From DATHRK01 sp035465395 (GTDB taxonomy: Bacteria > Gemmatimonadota > Gemmatimonadetes > Longimicrobiales > RSA9), in contig DATHRK010000101.1 in NCBI GenBank assembly GCA_035465395.1, positions 1-64,000 on the forward strand: a DNA stretch of 64,000 bases, read 5' to 3'. Below, piece after piece: positions 44,104 through 52,740 of the stretch. How positions within the stretch are numbered: the stretch's first letter is position 1; each line of letters begins with the position of its first letter. Both the position numbers and the translations under genes were made by a program. Under the pieces are notes generated by a model. It did no database searches, was not told the DNA's origin, and was given only the letters and a program-made list of their open reading frames with translations.

Positions 44104-44843
44104 CACGGGGCACCGTGCGCGGCGCGGGCTCGCACTCCGACGATGACCGGGAACGCCGGGTCGCGCGCGTCCAGTTCCTCCGTCGTCAGCTCGTCCGCCG
44201 CGAGACCGTGCAGGAAGCCGATCGCGCTGAGCACGTTGCCGTACTCCTGGACCTCGATCGCGTCGGCCCCGAAGACCGACCCGAACAGACGCCGCGCCGT
44301 GCTGCCTGTGAAGCGCCAGTAGTCGCCACCGGAGTCCTCGGGGGTCAACTCGGTGCGCGTCAGCCCCGGGAGCGTCGCGAGGAGCACGCCCCCCGGGCGC
44401 AGGACCCTCCGGCACGACACGATGGCCGCCTCGAGATCCGGGACGAACTGCAGCGTCTGCGTACAGACGAAGACGTCAAACGCGCCCTGCGGCACGTCGT
44501 CGGGCCGGGACAGGTCAGCGATCACGGTGGCCTTGCCTCCCGGCACCGGAAGGAGGATGTCCGTGCTCTCCAGGTCCGACCCGAACGCGCGCAGGTAGCG
44601 GTCGTCCTTCACCTCCAGCCCGCGGCCGCGCACGTCCGCCGCGTGGGCCGAGAGAAACGCGTCGATGTAGTGACGGTCGATGGGGATTCCGCGGTCCCAC
44701 CCCCACGACCTGCTGAGGGGGCGCGTCGAGCGCAGGTCCCCGAAGTCCACCGCGCCGACCGGAGGATGCACGAGGTATCGCGAGATCGCCCGCCGGGCCC
44801 GGCGGGGCAGGACACGCCGGGCGAGGGATCGCAGGCTCGGCAC
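44103..44843 (-). CDS. SAM-dependent methyltransferase (class I-like)
   Basis: 246 residues. Arg-rich start; the middle has V-I-A-D-L-S-R-P-D-D-V-P, F-D-V-F-V-C-T-Q-T-L-Q-F-V-P-D and R-V-L-R-P-G-G-V-L-L-A-T-L-P-G, i.e. motifs II and III of class I methyltransferases. The usual glycine-rich motif I is replaced here (R-G-L-E-V-K-D-D-R-Y), so SAM binding may be altered. Similar proteins sit in glycan loci and may modify sugars. One base separates it from the glycosyltransferase stop upstream. Confidence 0.7.
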   Translation of the reverse strand: MPSLRSLARRVLPRRARRAISRYLVHPPVGAVDFGDLRSTRPLSRSWGWDRGIPIDRHYIDAFLSAHAADVRGRGLEVKDDRYLRAFGSDLESTDILLPVPGGKATVIADLSRPDDVPQGAFDVFVCTQTLQFVPDLEAAIVSCRRVLRPGGVLLATLPGLTRTELTPEDSGGDYWRFTGSTARRLFGSVFGADAIEVQEYGNVLSAIGFLHGLAADELTTEELDARDPAFPVIVGVRARAAHGAP

Positions 44844-44844
44844 G

Positions 44845-46008
44845 TCAGGCGCCGCCTTCGCCGGCGGGGTTGGCGTAGGCCGGATCCCGCTCGGACGCCC
44901 GGGCGTCGCCGCCGACCTCTTCGATGTGGCGCAGCGTGGCGCGACCGCAGCGCTCCCAGCTGAACCGGCGCGAACGCTCCAGGCCCGAGCGCCGCAGCTG
45001 CAGCGCGAATTCCGCGTCCGTCAGGATACGCACCAACGCCGCGGCGGTGGCGTCGGGATCGTCCGCCTCGACCATGACCGCGGCGTCGCCGGCGAGCTCG
45101 CGCAGGCCGTTCCGGTCGGACGTCACGATCGGCGTGCCCGTGGCCAGCGCCTCGGTGATCGGGATCGGGAACGCCTCCATCTTCGAGGGATAGAGAAACG
45201 CGTCGGCGAGCGAGTAGACGGCCGGGAGGTCCTCCTGGTCGATCCAGCCGGGGAAGTGCACGTCCGCGCCCCAGCCCTCCTCTGGGATCCGGTAGTCCCC
45301 GCGCAACCGCTCGCAGTCCTTGCCGCCGACCACCAGCGCGTGGCCCACGTTCGCGTGGGCACGCCGGTACGCCTCCAGGACGCCCCCGAAGTTCTTGCGC
45401 TCGTCGCCGCCCAGCTTGGTGAGCGTCAGGATGAAGCGCTCGGGCAGGCCGTAGCGCGCGCGCACCCGGGCCAGCTCCGCCTCGTCGTCGACGCGGCGGA
45501 AGTGCTTGCCCGGTCCGAAGTAGACCGTGCGGATGCGATCATCCGGCACGTCGAAGAGGGCGTTGAAGGTGTCGGTGGTGACCTGCGATACCGAGAGCAC
45601 GCGATCCGCGCGCCGGAGATACAGAGGCATCACCGCGCGGATGTAGCGCACGTCCCAGGTCCCGAAGAAATCGGTCAGGAACCAGCCGGCGCCGTGCAGG
45701 ACCATCATCGTGCGGCAGGGAGCGAGGAAGGGAACCGTGAACTTGGGGTGGAACACGACGTCGACCCCGTGCCGCCAGCAGTGCCAGGGGATGGCCACCT
45801 GGTCCCAGAGCGCCTTGCCCGGCGCGCGGACCAGCACCTCGGTGACGTTGTCGTACGCCGCGAATCGGCCCAGCTGGCCCGCGCTGCGGTAGAACAGCAC
45901 GTACTCGTTGCGGCGGTCGATGGACAGCAGCTCTTCGGTGAGGTAGCGCGTGTACACGCCGACCCCTCCGTGCTCGTCCAGCGCTCTGAGCATCAGGCCT
46001 ATTCGCAA
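44845..46008 (-). CDS. Glycosyltransferase family 4 protein
   Basis: 387 residues. The TTG at 46008 gives M-R-I-G-L-M-L-R-A-L-D-E-H-G-G-V-G-V-Y-T-R-Y-L, the ideal GT-B beginning; the longer open frame upstream is Arg-rich and not family-like. The C-terminal half has L-T-K-L-G-G-D-E-R-K-N-F-G-G, F-P-G-W-I-D-Q-E-D-L-P-A, F-L-Y-P-S-K-M-E-A-F-P-I-P-I-T-E-A-L-A-T-G-T-P. First gene of the leftward operon to 37825. A near-sigma-54 motif sits 86-99 bases upstream. Confidence 0.88.
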   Translation of the reverse strand: MRIGLMLRALDEHGGVGVYTRYLTEELLSIDRRNEYVLFYRSAGQLGRFAAYDNVTEVLVRAPGKALWDQVAIPWHCWRHGVDVVFHPKFTVPFLAPCRTMMVLHGAGWFLTDFFGTWDVRYIRAVMPLYLRRADRVLSVSQVTTDTFNALFDVPDDRIRTVYFGPGKHFRRVDDEAELARVRARYGLPERFILTLTKLGGDERKNFGGVLEAYRRAHANVGHALVVGGKDCERLRGDYRIPEEGWGADVHFPGWIDQEDLPAVYSLADAFLYPSKMEAFPIPITEALATGTPIVTSDRNGLRELAGDAAVMVEADDPDATAAALVRILTDAEFALQLRRSGLERSRRFSWERCGRATLRHIEEVGGDARASERDPAYANPAGEGGA

Positions 46009-46093
46009 CCTCGCCGTCCGTTCCCGGTGGTCGTGGTGGCACCGGCGACGTGAGGGGAGGAGGCCACGCCACCGGAACCGCTCCAAGATACAG

Positions 46094-46107
46094 GCAAAAC
46101 CGTGCCA
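46094..46107 (-). promoter_or_regulatory. Sigma-54-like element with short spacing, upstream of the leftward operon
   Basis: On the - strand TGGCACGGTTTTGC: a perfect -24 TGGCACG and a perfect -12 TTGC, but GG and GC are 9 bases apart instead of the strict 10. It may be a broken or very weak promoter. It lies in the 254-base gap (46009-46262) between the two leftward operons, which otherwise holds only a hairpin at 46108-46128 (8 pairs with one bulge). Confidence 0.25.
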
Positions 46108-46262
46108 CACCCACGCCTTCGTGGGGTGCGGTTGGAAGCTCCGGGAGCCCGCGCGGTTGCGGGCCATCCGGTGGTCGCGGGGAAGCGGCAGGATCGCCCG
46201 CGCCCGTAGCGGCGCCCGCGACCGCCACAGGCGATGCGGACGTGCAACGGCACGGCGGGACT

Positions 46263-47978
46263 CTATCGGCGGAGCACGCGGCGAACGAGCCGTCGCAAAC
46301 CCACGCGAACGAGATCCCGCACACCCGGATCTCGATAGAGCGTCGATCGGCCGGCCCTCCCTGGGCGGGCGCCGCGCGCCAGCCCGGCGGGGGCGCTTCC
46401 GGAGCGGGCCGTCCCCTCCTTGGCGGCGGGCTCGGACCCTTCATCCGATGCCGCGCCGGACGGCCGTGGCTCACCGGCGAGCAGCGCGTCGAGGAGCAGT
46501 TCGACCCCGAGCGCCTGGGCACGGCGCGAGACCTCCGCATAGGACAGGCTGCCGATCGGAACCGAGCCCTCGCGCACGACGCGGCCCGTGTCGAGCCCCG
46601 CGTTGATGGCCTGGATGGACACGCCCGCCTCGGGCTCGCCGTTGGCGATCGCCCAGAAGATGGTCTTCTTGCCACGGTAGTCGGGCAGGCGGCCGTGGTG
46701 GACACCCAGCGTGCCGCGGGCCGGGAGGGTGAACAGCGCCGGCTTGAGGATCGGTCCGCCGTACACGACTCCGACGTGTGCATCCAGGCCGTCCACCCAG
46801 CGCAGCACGTCCGGCGCGTGCACATCGGGGACCACGCGCATCCGCTCCCGTACGCGTTCCACCGCGTCGCGCGGCGGCAGCCCCGCGCGCCGCAACGAAC
46901 GCGCGAGCCAGGCGGCGCCGAGCGGGACCGCCAGGGGTCCCCGGCGGCGCCACAGGTCGCGCAACCGCGCGGCTCGCCCCGTGCTGGTGCCCCGACAGAG
47001 CACGCCGGCCAGCTCCAGATCCGGATGGGCGTCGACGCGGGCCAGAAAGCGCCACTCCGCCGGCAACGGGAAAGGGCTGGCGAAGACCACGACGCGGGTC
47101 GGGGCATTCGGTGCGGGGGCCGCCGCGGGGCCGCCGCCGGACCGGGCCGCCGGAGGGGGCAAGAGGCCCAACAGGCGCTCTTTCGCCGCCTTGAGGCGGG
47201 GTTCCAGGAGATGGGCCAGGGGCACCCACACCCGGTCACGCTCCAGGATCGCCGCGCCGGGCCGGCGTGCGTCGTATCGGACGAACACCTCCGGGGCGCG
47301 ACTCACCTCCTCCACGCGTTCAGGGGGCAGGATGGGCCGCCGCTGCCCTGAAGCGTACGTCGTCGTCTGGGACACGTGGCAGGCGAGCGCCCGCCGTTTC
47401 CGATCGGCGTAGGCGGAGGTGTCGGGGACGACCCGGAGCTCCTGCCGGATCCGGTCCCGCAAGTCCCCGCCCGGGAGGAGCCGCCAGCGGTAGTACACGA
47501 AGTACTCCCACAGCGCCGCGTCTCCGGGGGCGTGCGCCGCGCATGCGACCGCCGCCCGCCGAAGCGCCAGGTGGTCGGGGTGGCGATCGAACCGCGTGGG
47601 GGCGAGCACGGTCCTCGCGCGCAGACCGGCCCAGCGCCGGGCCACGCCCAGCGTCACGTCGGCGGTGTGGGCGCGGAGACGGCCGTCGGGAAGTCCGAGG
47701 AAGGACGCGTTTGCCTCGCCGACCCCGAGCGCGTCCGCCGCGCAGCGCGCTTCGCGAGCGCGCGTCGCTGCGAGCGCCCGGGCGTGCGCGGGGCTCACTT
47801 CGGGGGAGCGGGAGCCGTCGGTCGCGAAGAGGATGTGGACGTGGACCCCGGAGTCGGCCAGCGCCGCCAGCAGCCGGCCGCACCCCAGGGTTTCGTCGTC
47901 CATGTGCGGCGCGAGCACCAGCACCGGCCCCGGGAACAGGTCGATGGTGGCATCGATGTCGTCGTCGGCTTGGCTCAC
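46263..47978 (-). CDS. Fusion of a PIG-L/LmbE deacetylase with a formyltransferase
   Basis: 571 residues, two catalytic domains. Residues about 15-250 are a PIG-L/LmbE zinc deacetylase: L-A-P-H25-M-D-D-E29-T-L-G-C-G and the later D-R-H-P-D-H zinc motif. After a Pro/Ala/Gly linker (about 265-293) residues 294-500 form a methionyl-tRNA-formyltransferase-like domain: G-V-H427-H-G-R-L-P-D-Y-R-G and I-N-A-G-L-D463-T-G, matching the catalytic His and Asp of 10-formyl-THF transferases; the Asn normally two before the His is Gly425. The tail is basic. I infer removal of an N-acetyl (or other acyl) group from an amino sugar followed by N-formylation. GTG start; last gene of the operon beginning at 56769, 103 bases after the preceding gene. 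Confidence 0.82.
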   Translation of the reverse strand: MSQADDDIDATIDLFPGPVLVLAPHMDDETLGCGRLLAALADSGVHVHILFATDGSRSPEVSPAHARALAATRAREARCAADALGVGEANASFLGLPDGRLRAHTADVTLGVARRWAGLRARTVLAPTRFDRHPDHLALRRAAVACAAHAPGDAALWEYFVYYRWRLLPGGDLRDRIRQELRVVPDTSAYADRKRRALACHVSQTTTYASGQRRPILPPERVEEVSRAPEVFVRYDARRPGAAILERDRVWVPLAHLLEPRLKAAKERLLGLLPPPAARSGGGPAAAPAPNAPTRVVVFASPFPLPAEWRFLARVDAHPDLELAGVLCRGTSTGRAARLRDLWRRRGPLAVPLGAAWLARSLRRAGLPPRDAVERVRERMRVVPDVHAPDVLRWVDGLDAHVGVVYGGPILKPALFTLPARGTLGVHHGRLPDYRGKKTIFWAIANGEPEAGVSIQAINAGLDTGRVVREGSVPIGSLSYAEVSRRAQALGVELLLDALLAGEPRPSGAASDEGSEPAAKEGTARSGSAPAGLARGARPGRAGRSTLYRDPGVRDLVRVGLRRLVRRVLRR

Positions 47979-48081
47979 GCGTCCAACATGAGCGCCGCGC
48001 GACCGGGGGGGAATGCCGATCCGCCCGGGCCTCCGCCCAGGAGCGCACGGAGGAAGCTGCCGAGCACCACCCCCGCCACGC

Positions 48082-48918
48082 TCAGACCTTGATGGCGGTG
48101 ACCGACAGCTTGTAGGCCCACTTGCGAGCGAGGGTCTCCGGAAGCGCGTTGTACAGCGGCTTGAAGCCGTAATGGTACAAAGTCGCTTTCAGGCCACTCC
48201 GCTTCGCCGGCAGCGCCCGATGGTGCTCGTGCGCCGCTTCCTCGATCCGGAATCCTTCGAACATCGAGAGGATCTCCTCGTCGGTGTAGAACTCGTTCAC
48301 CGGCGGGTCCTCTTCCTTGTACTCGATGTTCTCGCGTCCCAGGCGGTGGATCGTCCACATCCAGGACGGCTTGCGATAGAAGTGGGAGATGATCGCCCGG
48401 CCGCCCGTCTTCAGCACGCGGCGCGCCTCGCCGATCGCGCGGGCGGTGTCGCCGGTGGCGTGCAGCACGCCGTTGGACCACACCGCGTCGAAGGTCTCGT
48501 CCGGGAACGACAGGGAGAGCGCGTTCTCCACGCGCACGTCCTCGGCTTCGACGCCTTCCACCTCGAAGTGCCGCTTCGTCATGCGCACGGCGTTCGGGGT
48601 CAGATCGGTCGCCGTGACGCGCACGCCGCGCTTCAGGAACTCGAGGCTGTCGTAGCCCATGCCGCAGCCGATCTCCAGCAGGTGCTGCCCGCGCAGACGG
48701 GCGGCCTCGCGTTCGATCCGCGCCATGATCCACGGGAACTTGTACGGGTTCATCCACGGCCGGATGTGGGCGAAGAACTCCGGCGTGCCTACCTCGATGC
48801 TGTCATCGGACACGTACTGGAAGCCCAGCGTGTGGGCGTCCCAGTAGTCGCGCACCGAAGCGCTGGTCCGCGCGAGTTCCGGGTCCAACGTGGCCTCCTG
48901 CGTAGCTGTCGCGATCAT
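48082..48918 (-). CDS. Class I SAM-dependent methyltransferase
   Basis: 278 residues. Motif I L-L-E-I-G-C-G-M-G-Y-D-S, V-T-A-T-D-L-T-P-N-A, F-D-A-V-W-S-N-G-V-L-H-A-T and V-L-K-T-G-G-R-A-I-I-S-H are clear. The N-terminus has R-D-Y-W-D-A-H-T-L-G-F-Q-Y, a tag shared by methyltransferases in polysaccharide loci; the long C-terminal extension (K-P-L-Y-N-A-L-P) may bind the acceptor. The target could be a sugar hydroxyl. ATG overlaps the amidotransferase stop (ATGA). Confidence 0.85.
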   Translation of the reverse strand: MIATATQEATLDPELARTSASVRDYWDAHTLGFQYVSDDSIEVGTPEFFAHIRPWMNPYKFPWIMARIEREAARLRGQHLLEIGCGMGYDSLEFLKRGVRVTATDLTPNAVRMTKRHFEVEGVEAEDVRVENALSLSFPDETFDAVWSNGVLHATGDTARAIGEARRVLKTGGRAIISHFYRKPSWMWTIHRLGRENIEYKEEDPPVNEFYTDEEILSMFEGFRIEEAAHEHHRALPAKRSGLKATLYHYGFKPLYNALPETLARKWAYKLSVTAIKV

Positions 48919-50843
48919 GCATTCACCCGAGCGAGTGGCGGCCGGGGGGTGGCCGCCGGTTCATCGTTGACGAAGATCTGGTACCACGCCTGCAGGTTCA
49001 GCAGCATCCAGAGGCGGACGTGATGGTCCTCGCGCGCGGCGAGGTGTTCGGCGGCCAGGCGGTCGACCGCGTCCCCACGGATCCAGCCGGCCCGCACGAG
49101 CGGGCCTTCCGCGAGGGAATCACGGACGGCCCGCAGCCGATGTTCGTCGAGCCAGAACGCCACCGGGAACATGAAGCCCTGTTTCGGGCGAGAGACGATC
49201 TCGGGTGGCAGGCGGTCACGGACCGCCGCGCGCAACGCGATCTTCGTGCGGCCGCGTCGCGCCTTGAGGTGTGCCGGCATGCGCGCCGTGAAGGCGGCCA
49301 GCTCGTGGTCCAGCAGTGGCGCCCGCGCTTCCAGCCCGTGGGCCATGCTCATGCGGTCGGCGAGCATGAGCGTGTGCTCGGGGAGCCGCGTGACCAGATC
49401 GGCGCCGATCATCCGGTGGAGCGCGTCCTCGGCCGCGGCCGACCGGAAGGGCTCCGCGATCGCCTCGGCGGCGTCTGCGCCGCCCAGCGCCCCCGCGAGC
49501 GCCGGGCCGTACACCCAGTCCTTCTCGTCAGCCCCGAACCGGAAGAACGACGTCATGCGGGCGTAGCGCAGCCCCGGGTCGCTCAGGGAAACGGCGTCCA
49601 GCCAGCGCGCCCGCTGGGTGAGGCTCTTGTACCCGAACTCCTGCGGGATGCGCCGAATGAGCGGTCGCAGCACGCCGTGTCTCAGCCACGCCGGCAGCGC
49701 CGCGTAGGCGCCCACGATGTCGAACGCGGCGTACCGGTCGAAGCCCGCGAACACCTCGTCGCCGCCGTCACCGGTGAGGACCACCTTCACGTCCCGGGAG
49801 GCGAGGCTCGACGCCTCGAAGAGGCACGCGGCGATGGGATCCGACGGCTCGTCCAACGCCCGGACGAGCCGGCCGACGTCCTCGATCAGCTCCGGCCCGA
49901 CCACGTCCTCGCGGTGCACGGTGCCGCAGTGGGCCGCCACCGCTCGGGCGTGCGCCCGCTCGTCGAACGACGGCTCCTCCGAGCCGATGCAGAAGGTCCG
50001 CAGCGGCGCGTCCCCCTGCCGCCTCATCGCCGCGACGACCGCGCCGGAGTCCAGTCCGCCGGACAGGAACGCACCCACGGGCACGTCGCTCACCATGTGC
50101 GAGCGAACGGCGTCGTCCAGCCGCTCCTCCAGCTCCTCGATCCACGAAGCGTCGCTGCGCCCGGTCTCCGTGGCGAAGTCCAGCGACCAGTAGCGCTCCG
50201 TGCGCAGGTCGCCGTCCTTCCAGAACAGCCGGTGGCCGGCGGCGAGCTTGCGGACCCCGCGAAGCATCGTGAGGGGGGGCGGAATGAACCGGAGCGACAG
50301 GTAGTAGTCGATCGCGGCGGGCTCCGGTTCCGGGCGCACGTCGCCGTGCGCGAGAAGCGCCTTGATCTCCGAGGCGAACAGCAACCGCCCGCCCACGGCC
50401 GCGTAGTAGAACGGCTTCTGACCGAAGCGGTCGCGGGCCGCGAACAGCGTGCGTTCGGCGGCGTCCCAGACCACGAAGGCGAACATCCCCCGCAGTCGGT
50501 GCACGCAGTCGGGGCCGTGCACCTGGTACATGCGCAGGAGCACCTCGGTGTCGGTGCCGGTGGCGAAGGCGTGCCCGTCCGCCTCGAGCTCGCGGCGCAG
50601 CTCGCGGTAGTTGTAGATCTCGCCGTTGAAGTCGATCCAGAAGCGGCCCCCGTCGGCGCCCATCGGCTGGACCGGCGCGTCGGGGTCGATGATCGCGAGG
50701 CGGCGGTGGCCGAGCACCGCGCCGTCGTCGGCGTGGAACCCCTCGGCGTCCGGGCCCCGGTGGGCCAGCGCGTCGGTCATGATGCGCACGCGGGCCAGCT
50801 CGCGCTCCCGATCCCCGCCGACCACCCCGCAGATGCCGCACAC
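48915..50843 (-). CDS. asnB: Asparagine synthetase (glutamine-hydrolysing) family amidotransferase
   Basis: 642 residues. Begins M-C2-G-I-C-G-V-V-G with the catalytic cysteine, R49-like loop H-R-G-P-D, F-N-G-E-I-Y-N-Y, then the synthetase domain with V-G-A-F-L-S-G-G-L-D-S-G and V-L-T-G-D-G-G-D-E-V-F-A-G. In a polysaccharide operon such enzymes usually amidate a uronic acid or similar carboxyl sugar rather than make free asparagine. The GTG gives the cysteine directly after Met; the longer frame would bury it. Two bases separate it from the methyltransferase gene before it. Confidence 0.88.
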   Translation of the reverse strand: MCGICGVVGGDRERELARVRIMTDALAHRGPDAEGFHADDGAVLGHRRLAIIDPDAPVQPMGADGGRFWIDFNGEIYNYRELRRELEADGHAFATGTDTEVLLRMYQVHGPDCVHRLRGMFAFVVWDAAERTLFAARDRFGQKPFYYAAVGGRLLFASEIKALLAHGDVRPEPEPAAIDYYLSLRFIPPPLTMLRGVRKLAAGHRLFWKDGDLRTERYWSLDFATETGRSDASWIEELEERLDDAVRSHMVSDVPVGAFLSGGLDSGAVVAAMRRQGDAPLRTFCIGSEEPSFDERAHARAVAAHCGTVHREDVVGPELIEDVGRLVRALDEPSDPIAACLFEASSLASRDVKVVLTGDGGDEVFAGFDRYAAFDIVGAYAALPAWLRHGVLRPLIRRIPQEFGYKSLTQRARWLDAVSLSDPGLRYARMTSFFRFGADEKDWVYGPALAGALGGADAAEAIAEPFRSAAAEDALHRMIGADLVTRLPEHTLMLADRMSMAHGLEARAPLLDHELAAFTARMPAHLKARRGRTKIALRAAVRDRLPPEIVSRPKQGFMFPVAFWLDEHRLRAVRDSLAEGPLVRAGWIRGDAVDRLAAEHLAAREDHHVRLWMLLNLQAWYQIFVNDEPAATPRPPLARVNA

Positions 50844-50845
50844 GG

Positions 50846-51778
50846 TCAGGCGCGCCCCGTGGCCGCGTCGGCGGGCGCGGCCTGGCCCGCCGCTGCTGCC
50901 GCGTGTTCCGAGGCCGGCGGGGCTGCCGGCTCCATGGCTTCGTCCTTCTCGCAGATCGCGATCAGGTGCCAGCCCAGCCCCCGGGTCAGACGCCTCGGCA
51001 GGGCTCGGAATCCGGGCACGAACACGCCATTGAAGAGGGTGCCCTTCAGGCCGCGATGCAGGCGGCTGCGGACGGGGAAGCGCTCGACGAGGATGCGCCT
51101 GCGCGAGAAGAGGGCGACCGTGCGCTCCAGCTCGTCGGCGGTGAAGAGCCGGAAGACCGGCGCGTCGTCGTGCTCCAGGCCCGTCCGCGTCAGCCGGGAC
51201 ATCGCGCGAAGCCACGAGCGCCTGTGGTACCCCATGAACAGCGCGGTGCCGCCGGGCTTGAGGACACGGTGCGCCTCGACGACGATGCCGTGCGGGTCCG
51301 GGGCGTAGGGGAGAACGCCGTGGCAGTAGACGAAGTCGAAGACGGCGTCGGGGAAGGGAAGGTGCGCACCGTCGCCGGCGGCCAGCGCGGGCTCCAGCGA
51401 CCGTGCCCGGCTGTTCGCGCGGGCCATCGCGAGCGGCGCATCGGCGATGTCGATGCCGACGACGTCGGCGCCCGCGGCGGCGAAGCGGACCAGGTCGATG
51501 CCGGCGCCGCAGCCGACCTCGAGGACGCGCCGGCCCGCGAACCGCGGGAAGTCCACCAGCGACGCCAGGTAGTCCAGCTTCTCGAAACGATAGGCATCCA
51601 GCTCGTCGAAGTACGAGCAGGAGCCCGGCTCGCTCGTGGCGATGTCCTCGTCGTGTATGCGCTCGTTCCAGTAAGCGCGCACGGCTGGAACGTCCGGGTG
51701 CGACGTCGGCTGATACGCCGGGCCCGCGGGTGCGACCGAGCGCCGGGGCTCGTGGTTTTCGGCGGGTCGCCCGTTCAC
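50846..51778 (-). CDS. Class I SAM-dependent methyltransferase
   Basis: 310 residues. R-A-Y-W-N-E-R-I-H-D-E-D near the N-terminus, motif I V-L-E-V-G-C-G-A-G-I-D-L, V-V-G-I-D-I-A-D-A-P-L, F-D-F-V-Y-C-H-G-V-L-P-Y and V-L-K-P-G-G-T-A. A helical C-terminal domain ends in an Ala-rich tail. Same general family as the gene at 48082, so they may be paralogues acting on different positions of the glycan. GTG overlaps the epimerase stop in GTGA. Confidence 0.85.
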   Translation of the reverse strand: MNGRPAENHEPRRSVAPAGPAYQPTSHPDVPAVRAYWNERIHDEDIATSEPGSCSYFDELDAYRFEKLDYLASLVDFPRFAGRRVLEVGCGAGIDLVRFAAAGADVVGIDIADAPLAMARANSRARSLEPALAAGDGAHLPFPDAVFDFVYCHGVLPYAPDPHGIVVEAHRVLKPGGTALFMGYHRRSWLRAMSRLTRTGLEHDDAPVFRLFTADELERTVALFSRRRILVERFPVRSRLHRGLKGTLFNGVFVPGFRALPRRLTRGLGWHLIAICEKDEAMEPAAPPASEHAAAAAGQAAPADAATGRA

Positions 51779-52740
51779 GCGGCCGCCTCCCGAGAGGGTC
51801 CGAACGTCGCCGCGAGGCCGTCGGCGAGGTTGGTCCCGGCGGTGAAAGCGAGGTCGCGCGCGGCGGCGCTCGTGTCGAAGGCGTTGTCGTTCTCGAAGAA
51901 CACGATGCTGCGCCGCGAGAACGGCGGTTGCTTGCCTACCGCTCCGAAGGCCACCTCGAGTCCCAGGCCGAGGCCCATCGCGAGGGGGCGCGGCAGCGAG
52001 CGGGAAGGCGCCGGGACGTCCAGCGCCCGCGCGAACGCGTCGACCATCTCCCGCAACGGCATCGCACGGGGACCCGCGACGATGTAGGCGTTGCCGGCGA
52101 CCGAAGCCGGGGCCGTCGCCGCCCGCGCGAACGCGTCGACGACGTCGCCCACGTACACCGGGTGCCGCAGGTTGCCTCCGGAACCGACGTAGAGGAAGCG
52201 GCCGGAGGCGATCGCGCGGGCCAGCTTCGCGGTGCGCGGGCACCCCGGCCCGTAGACCCACGCGGGACGCAGCACCACGACGTCCTGGGCGTGCTCGCGG
52301 CCGGCGGCGAGTACCGCGTCCTCCCCGGCCGCCTTGCTGCGCTCGTAGGCGTTGCCCGGGTGCCGCGGCGCGTCCTCGGAAGCCGGAGGATTCTCGACGT
52401 GGCCATAGACCCCGACGCTGCTCGCGTGCACCACGCGTCGCACGGCGTGCCGCGCGGCGGCGGCCACGAGCGCCGCGCTGGCCTCCACGTTCACGCTGCG
52501 GAAGTCGTCCTCCGAGGCGTGCACGTCGAGGTGGACGCTGGCCAGATGGTGCACAACGTCGGTGGCGCCGAGCAGCTCGTCCAGCAGCGCGCCATCGCGG
52601 ATGTCGCCGACGCGGTGCGTCACGCCCGGCAGGTCGCCCGCGACCACGTCGAGCGAAGTGACCTCCAGGCCGCGGTCACGCAGCCCCGCGCACAGGTGCC
52701 GGCCGACGAACCCGGAGCCGCCCGTCACGAGCACCCTCAC
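51775..52740 (-). CDS. NAD(P)-dependent nucleotide-sugar epimerase/dehydratase
   Basis: 321 residues, extended SDR. Cofactor motif V-L-V-T-G-G-S-G-F-V-G-R-H-L at 3-16, catalytic S-S-V-G-V-Y-G and Y-E-R-S-K, then V-V-L-R-P-A-W-V-Y-G-P-G and H-P-V-Y-V-G-D-V-V-D-A. Such enzymes convert UDP- or dTDP-sugars (4-epimerase, 4,6-dehydratase, reductase or related). A 3-beta-hydroxysteroid-dehydrogenase-like variant is also possible because the C-terminal part is short. GTG start overlapping the methyltransferase stop. Confidence 0.85.
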   Translation of the reverse strand: MRVLVTGGSGFVGRHLCAGLRDRGLEVTSLDVVAGDLPGVTHRVGDIRDGALLDELLGATDVVHHLASVHLDVHASEDDFRSVNVEASAALVAAAARHAVRRVVHASSVGVYGHVENPPASEDAPRHPGNAYERSKAAGEDAVLAAGREHAQDVVVLRPAWVYGPGCPRTAKLARAIASGRFLYVGSGGNLRHPVYVGDVVDAFARAATAPASVAGNAYIVAGPRAMPLREMVDAFARALDVPAPSRSLPRPLAMGLGLGLEVAFGAVGKQPPFSRRSIVFFENDNAFDTSAAARDLAFTAGTNLADGLAATFGPSREAAA

